Shown: positions 57,819-64,000 of the stretch, piece by piece
Position numbering within the stretch: position 1 is the first letter of the stretch
Layout of the letters: the number at the start of each line of letters is the position of its first letter
NCBI GenBank assembly: GCA_964030785.1
Contig: OZ034967.1
Coordinates: 48,767,533-48,831,532 of the forward strand
Length of the DNA: 64,000 nt
Direction of reading: 5' to 3'
DNA from: Siderastrea siderea
Lineage: Eukaryota > Cnidaria > Anthozoa > Scleractinia > Rhizangiidae
Position numbers and translations under genes: made by a program
The notes under the pieces: model-generated
Database searches by the model: none
What the model was told of the DNA's origin: nothing
Seen by the model: only the letters and a program-made list of their open reading frames with translations

Positions 57819-59075
57819 AGGAGGACATTGCTGGGTACCAAAAACCGCGATACCGCGAAGAAAATCGGCAAAAACCGCAATACCGCATCGAAAATCGATA
57901 GAATACCGAAACCGCATTTCGAAATGCCAGGTTATTGTTTACCATAAGCTGCATCTCGCCATTTTGTTCAGAATTGCCTTAATCTTTAAGTATTCGTTTG
58001 CGTTGGCATTGAATAAATTAAGCTAAGTATTTGTTTTATTAGCAAAACTCCACGCAAAATAGCACAGGAATATCCTCTTGCATGTTCAAAAATAAAATCA
58101 TCTTATAGACTTACCTCGACCGTTACACTTATTCAACTGTGAAAAAACTGCAATCACTGTGTGTGGACTGCGATTTTTTGCGGCCAGCATACTCAGCGAT
58201 GTCATTGACTTAAGTGTTCATCAGCAAACAGTGTTCTTGTAGGTCTGCTGATGGATTGCCTTGCAGTTTACAGTCCTTCAAGTCCTTTTATCGTTTTGCT
58301 GCACAGCAGCGGTGCCTCTATTGAACTTTTGATTTATAGGTTGGCGATTACAATACTGATCTCAGCTGTTGTTTTATGTCACTAGAATAAGAAACTTTGC
58401 TTCTTATTTTCTTCAAGTCTTTGGAAACAATGTCGTTTTCAATGATGGCCCTGCCATCAAACCACTAACATCGTCTACGTGTACGAATGGACAACAACAA
58501 ATTACAGGGGATCTTGTAGAGAGAGTCGCCTCAGTACAATAACCGATCGATTGTTGAAGCCAACAACTTTTCCGAACTGGGACCGTGCGTCACGGGTAGA
58601 GTGCCATGCTTCGCCATCGTTGTTTCTTGGTATACTGTAGGTTGTCTTACTGCAGCTCCATAGGGAGAGGCCCAGCCCCGTAGGAGAGCACAGTTGGCTT
58701 GGGATTTTTCAACGACAGGCAAAGGTTCCATGATGGGTATCTTTGAAAACGAAATTGTCTCCTCTGGCTTAGGGCACCATGACTTTTTGATTGGATATTA
58801 AAACTATAACATCTTACTGAAACTGTAACAATAACCATCACGTAACGCTTCATCACGCAAAAAGTTTCAAATTATAAACTGTTTCAGAAACGATCAGAAA
58901 CCGGAATCCGGAAAAAGTATTTCTTTTTACCGAATACCGCCGTTCAAAACATTTAAAAACCACATACCGAGGATCTGGATAAAACCGCAATACCGCAAGT
59001 TAAGATTGAAATTACCGAAATACCGCACGAAAAATTGTCCAAAACCGCATCACCGTAAACCCCAATGTCCCCCTC
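57819..59075. mobile_element. DNA element with CGATAAG target duplication and ACCGCAATACCGC subrepeats
   Basis: CGATAAG flanks both sides (57812-57818 and 59076-59082). The ends are AGGAGGACATTG and, reversed, GAGGGGGACATTG. Subterminal degenerate repeats of AAAACCGCAATACCGC occupy both ends (57840-57925 and 58895-59055). It is 1257 bp without a recognisable transposase. Confidence 0.75.
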
Positions 59076-59082
59076 CGATAAG

Positions 59083-61522
59083 GCTGAGGACACTTTTGTT
59101 TTGAACGGAACCTCAAATTAACACCGCGAAACCAAAATAACTATCATTTTAAAATGGCCTCATCCAACTGGCATTATAAGTAATTAACAAAGCCAGCATG
59201 TACTTATTTGGGGTGTAGCATTAAAGGACCAATATCCGGTTACTGCGCATGCTCCAAACTTTGATTTCCTGTCAGGATGTCGCGAATTCAAAAGACGCGA
59301 GTAGTGATATAGAACCTACAAAAATCCGTTTGCATCGTGCTCAGTTTAGTTCAATATTACCCTTCTCCCAGTTATAGGTTAATGATATATAGTTTTAGTT
59401 AAGTTCCAATTTGTGTGAGATCGGGATTTTTTGGCGTTGTTTTCAATGCCGTTGGACGGAGGACCGAGAGGAGGGAAGCGCTATAACGCCGGTCGAAGGC
59501 TTCTTTCTCCCGGCAGCCTCCATAAAAGCTCAGAAAATCGTGAAAGGAATAAGAAGAAATGGAACTAGAAGCATACCAGAATATATATATATAAAGAAAG
59601 CAACCCATGAGACATGGAAACGACTGAAGGGATCAGTGGTGTCTGTATTCGACCGACACAGCCATAAACTGATGGGTTGGAAGGCCTGCACGCTGCACGA
59701 CTTCTACTTGTACTTGTACGCCGCGCCTTGTCTTGGTCTTTTGACCCATTTTGCTTCTTGTTTTTTTGTAGCGGGTTTAGAACGGAGGATTTTTAAATGT
59801 TGACTGAATCGAGCCATTACAACTTAGGCGTCGCATTCTCGAGGTCATTAATCGAGGTCATATAAACTGGTGGATTCTTGTGGCTTTCGTCATTTGTTAT
59901 TCTCCGTTGGTTTGCCTTCTGATCGTTTGTTAAGCGACTCAATATGGTTTTTATGCCGCTCTTGCATAATAGGTACGTTGAATTTGGCTCATTTAGGAAA
60001 TTTATGGGTTTTTCCGCCTCTCATGTTTGTATTTTCGACAATAAAGGATCTGAAATATTCACTTGCAGCGTGACGAGTTTCCCGGCTAATGTTTGTAACG
60101 CCGGGCTTGGCTTGTTTTTAATTCTGTTGCAGGATTTTGTGTTTCGCATCACGCTCGGTTAAATCTTTGTGTACAATCAGGGGCACCCAACGAGAAGGTT
60201 TTACCAAAATACTTGAATTATCATTTCCTGCTTTATAAGATTGCTTCAGAGGTTTATAAAGGCATATTTGTGAAAGCTAATACGGATTGATCTGTTCGGA
60301 TTTTTTAGCTGAATATTTTGGCCGCAGAAAATGTTAGGAAACAGAATCCTGTGCGCGAATTTCCGAGCTGCTGATGGCTCGCCGAAAATGCTAGCTGACC
60401 TTATTTTGCACTCTAAACGACATATTTGTCCCTCCAAAAACAATAGGAACTAATAAGTCCTCTTGTTGCGAAAGTCCGACGTGATGTTTCGCCAAAGAAA
60501 TCTCTAGCTTTCACTGCAATTAAATCCGAAAATCTCTGGTGATTTAACTTTTGTGTTTCGCATCATGGATTGCGATCTATAGACCCTTTTTGTCAAGAAA
60601 TTTAAGTTGTAGCTTCCTTGGAGCTATAAAACGCGAGCAAATATTTAAATGGCGGATGTAGACAGCGGATCACCGCGTGGCCGCGGGGTAATCTTGTCAC
60701 CTCAATGTGACAGTTCTATTGTTTTTTTGAAAGATAACAGCTGACGTTCACGCGTGCGCATTATCGGGATAGTGTCCCTTTAAAATCAAGAAAACAAAAT
60801 AAGATTTTTGATGCAAATTGAACTGCAACCATTTCATATCCGATTTACTAGATCAATATTAATATGATTTTCATGAGTCATTTTTGGAATTCAGACCATT
60901 TTCAGTCACCTTGGATGACAGATGGTTGGCGAAAATATAATTTTAGTAGAAAAAGCCATATGTCAACTTTTGTGCAAAAATCTGCCTCGAACTGAAGTTT
61001 TGAAAAAATTATACATGGGTGTGGTGAGTTGAAAGTTCATATTCAAAGAAAATTTGAGATTTCATTGGGTGGAAAGAAGAGAGCAATTCCATTAAATAAT
61101 TTCTTATTTTTCCTCAATTGACTGTGAATATTTCACTATTTGTAAGTTTCAATGAGCTAATTCAGTGTCCCAGTGTTTAGCTGTTTCATTTAGAGCATAA
61201 ATTCATAGTTTCCGAAACCATGAAAACATGAGTTATGGTTAATTTCCTTCAGCCGTGTTTCACACTTTCCGTCTTGCAGATCATAACCTAAAGTAAAAGG
61301 AAGAATAAATTAAAACGTGCCAGTAAGAAAGTTAATGCATTTTATATCACAGAAAATACAATACAGAATCACTAGGATATACAGTAGTCTGCATTCTTTT
61401 AATTCACAGGAATGAAAGGGATATCATGAAGGGATAGCCAGTGCACTTAAAACAACTGTTTTTTCATTTTCTAAAATATAAATTGCAAATTTAGACTAAT
61501 GCATAACACAAGTGGTAATGGT
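59083..61522. other. No gene supported
   Basis: A 130-codon plus-strand frame at 59411-59803 has no recognisable domain and no supporting context. The rest is AT-rich. Confidence 0.4.
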
Positions 61523-61894
61523 TCATACATTAGTGAGCTGCTTCGGCCGGATAGGCAATAAGAAACTAAGCTTAGTTAGTATTATTACAACAACACTGGT
61601 AGTGATCATTAACATACGGCAAGCTTTATGACAAAAGCCATTTTCGTAAGCGCCCAGCTCTAGTTGTAAGCACTTGTCTAAATTGCCAAGGTGGTCGTTT
61701 ACGTGAGCTTCGACTGTATTCTTTCTGTTGTCAAAAATTGATGTTTTTGAAGATTGACACTTGCTCCCATCCCAGTCTGTGTGCCCTTTCCCAGAACCCA
61801 GATCACCTTCAGTTGCTTTCAATGTAAAATGAACATGGCGTGAGCAGTCCAGTCTATGAATAACTTTACAAACAAGACATGAAGCGCAACTCAT
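61523..61894 (-). CDS. Hypothetical 123-residue frame
   Basis: It starts MSCASCLVCK with four Cys in the first 20 residues. A polar middle follows (about 30-85), then a hydrophobic stretch (about 95-115) and a short basic end. I do not recognise the family. It could be a small membrane protein, a terminal exon or a chance frame. AT-rich flanks show no clear splice signals and no neighbour gives context. Confidence 0.25.
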   Translation of the reverse strand: MSCASCLVCKVIHRLDCSRHVHFTLKATEGDLGSGKGHTDWDGSKCQSSKTSIFDNRKNTVEAHVNDHLGNLDKCLQLELGAYENGFCHKACRMLMITTSVVVIILTKLSFLLPIRPKQLTNV

Positions 61895-62709
61895 TGTTGC
61901 ATCTTCAAAAGCACAGCACTATTAGTCCATGGGCCAGACCAGATTTCGGTACCAAATCGAGGGACAAAACGTGAGTGCTATCAATTGATAGTCCTCCCTG
62001 AGGTGTTTTGAAATTGGTATGATAACCTTTCTAGAAAAGTAGCTTTTATGTAGTTTTTTAAATTTGAAATTTCTCAGAATACCCATTTAGCATGGAAACG
62101 AGGCTGTGCATAAGACTCCTATAAATATGGGACGAATGCAGTTTTTCGGCAATTTTGATGGTAAAAAGGAAAACTATCATATATTCTTTTATCGGATTTG
62201 ATTAAAAAAGGCTATTTTTGAAGGAATGTTACGACAATGAAAAAATAAAAAAATGGGAAATCCGCATGACCGTATGGGTCAAATCCAACATGATGGTTCC
62301 CTTAACGGGTGAGTAGTGCTTCGTTGTGTTCTAAGTTTGGATGTTTTTTACAGCCCTGTTGCTTTGGGAGAATAACTAGCTATTAGGCAAGTAGATAAAT
62401 GCAGAAAAGAGCGAATTAGCTGAACATTGAGCTCTTACAGCAACAGCTTTTATCTCGTGGTTGCAATAGCAACCAAGAGATTATGTGACCACTTTGGTGC
62501 ATTCCTGTGTTTCCAGTATTTCTGTGACCGGTTGTGTAGATTCGGTGTTGTTCATGTGATGTTTGCCGTGCTTTCGGCCCTGTTGGTTATGTTTTCGTTA
62601 TTTTTAGGCGTTCATGTTTCAGAAAACGTAGGGTAATGGATTTCCCGCTGATTATATACTTTTGGAGTGATTAAACTCGTGTCGTTTATCAATGATTTCA
62701 CGCTTATTA

Positions 62710-62743
<34 letters not shown>

Positions 62744-64000
62744 CAGTAGTATTAAATATGTTGCAGTAAACAGTAAAATTTAAGAGATAGCGTTAGATCA
62801 CAGTGAACAGTGATGTGTTCTCAGGATATTTTTGTCAGGAGCTTATCGTGATTATACTTGTGTTGATTATGAAGCAATACACAATCGATTAACACCGTCG
62901 ATTTTCAGTTTTGATCACATAATCAGAGATCTTGTATGGTACAGTTTGATTTTGCTGATGTGACTGGAAATTGTGTTGGAATATTCAATTCACTTTTTGC
63001 AGCTTCTCTCCACTGGCGATTGTTTTGCAAGAGATGAATAAAAAATGATTATTTTAACAAGAGAAAACAGGAAACACGAATGGAAACATTTGTGCTATTA
63101 AGCCCAGTATTAAGAGGAGATCAGAGAAAGCGTTTTAATATTCTACTTTGATGTCACTATTGCTGAGAGCGATAATTGAAGGTTATCCACAGAACAATAA
63201 CGTTTATGGAATTTGGAGTACAGTGCTAAAGGTAGTGTCCGTGATATCAAGAAGTCTTTGCTCTCAAGAGAGTCACCTTAGAGTGATCAACGTCTGTATA
63301 ATAATGATAATCTTTATGGAGGAAGCTCCCGTCACATTAAGTGGTTTTCAGGGAGGTCCTCCGAAGACAAAATGAAGATCCTACTGTTATTTGCATCGGT
63401 CATCCAGACAAAATTCATAACTTATCTTGCCTGTGCCTCGTTGAAGTGTAGGTTTAAAATGCACGTAATAGGTTCAAACTTGAGCATGAGTGGTAAAGAA
63501 GATGCTTTCAATCACCAGCCCAACAACAGATACGAGTGAAGACAAACCGAGATTTTTACGTGAAAAAATTCGTGATAAGAGAGACTGACAAAAGAAAGAA
63601 AGTTATAGAATCAGATCTAACTTCATTGTTTATTAACCAGGATCCCAAAGAAGTTTCGGGCTCCAGGGTTCCGGCCAAAAAAACGCAGGGCTCCAAGACA
63701 GAAAATTTGGGGCTCTAGAGCTCCAGTCTACTGCTTACTATCTCTACTGTGTACTGCCTACTGCCTCTGGGCAATGATGTATGCCAGAGAGAATTACAAG
63801 ACAAGTCCGTCTTTGTCAGAGTTCATCGCGCGTTGTGACACCTACCTGGATCATCTTCTCTTCGCTAACTGAAAACTGTCTAGCTTCTGGACGTCATATA
63901 TCGAAATCGCAGAGACTGTTGAATTTGCTGAGAGCACCAAGAGAGGTAGACTGGGAGTGGCATCTATCAGCAAAAAGACAAATGGTTCTTTGGTGTTCCG
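61895..64000. other. No gene seen
   Basis: Contains (ATT)n at about 62705-62745 and scattered short frames. Nothing supportable to the window end. Confidence 0.45.

Noticed and set aside
59411..59803. 130-codon frame as a gene
   Set aside because: No domain, low-complexity IYIYI stretch from an AT repeat, and no splice or neighbour support.

Overview
The window looks like nuclear DNA of an animal, most probably an anthozoan cnidarian (coral or anemone type). It is AT-rich. Open frames are short and mostly non-coding, genes have GT-AG introns, and repeats dominate: Penelope-like and non-LTR retroelements, tRNA-derived SINEs, many foldback/MITE-like DNA elements, 16-bp minisatellites and simple repeats. 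No bacterial-style gene organisation is present. Species assignment is inference.

Layout. 1-5 kb: small DNA-element remnants, then an arginine-rich possible coding exon pair whose intron is split by a Penelope-like retroelement (1882-4758). The element has its 3' part repeated in inverted orientation and carries a hammerhead ribozyme motif at each end. 5-11.5 kb: gene-poor sequence with two DNA elements related by 'TAAGC' terminal motifs. 11.5-17.9 kb: a nested foldback complex. Two long inverted arms carry 16-bp minisatellites; one arm holds a 1.7-kb palindromic element with a 7-bp target duplication, and the uninterrupted site survives in the other arm. Two copies of one MITE and a broken transposase fragment also lie inside. 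18-21 kb: small MITE-like repeats. 21.5-27.6 kb (minus strand): a decayed multicopy element-type gene, interrupted by a 1.65-kb hAT-like insertion with an 8-bp target duplication. 27.9-31 kb: tRNA-like palindrome and SINE material.

32-50.3 kb is the most gene-like part: two rhodopsin-class GPCR genes in inverted orientation (31995-33336 minus and 49020-50282 plus). Their first-exon proteins differ at 19 of 283 positions. In both, the apparent stop codon after NPxxY lies inside a splice donor, and a second exon supplying helix 8 and the cytoplasmic tail can be read downstream. The tails use different reading frames because of a net 17-bp length difference. A third copy, truncated inside TM1 and lacking its ATG, lies at about 40.1 kb, followed by more duplicated flank. 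The locus is therefore an inverted duplication plus partial copies, later hit by MITEs and a LINE tail.

50-64 kb: SINEs (one with a LINE-like tail), a second unrelated GPCR fragment at 56.1 kb, a 1.26-kb DNA element with a 7-bp target duplication at 57.8-59.1 kb, and a weak 123-codon open frame near 61.7 kb. Most of the rest shows nothing I can support.
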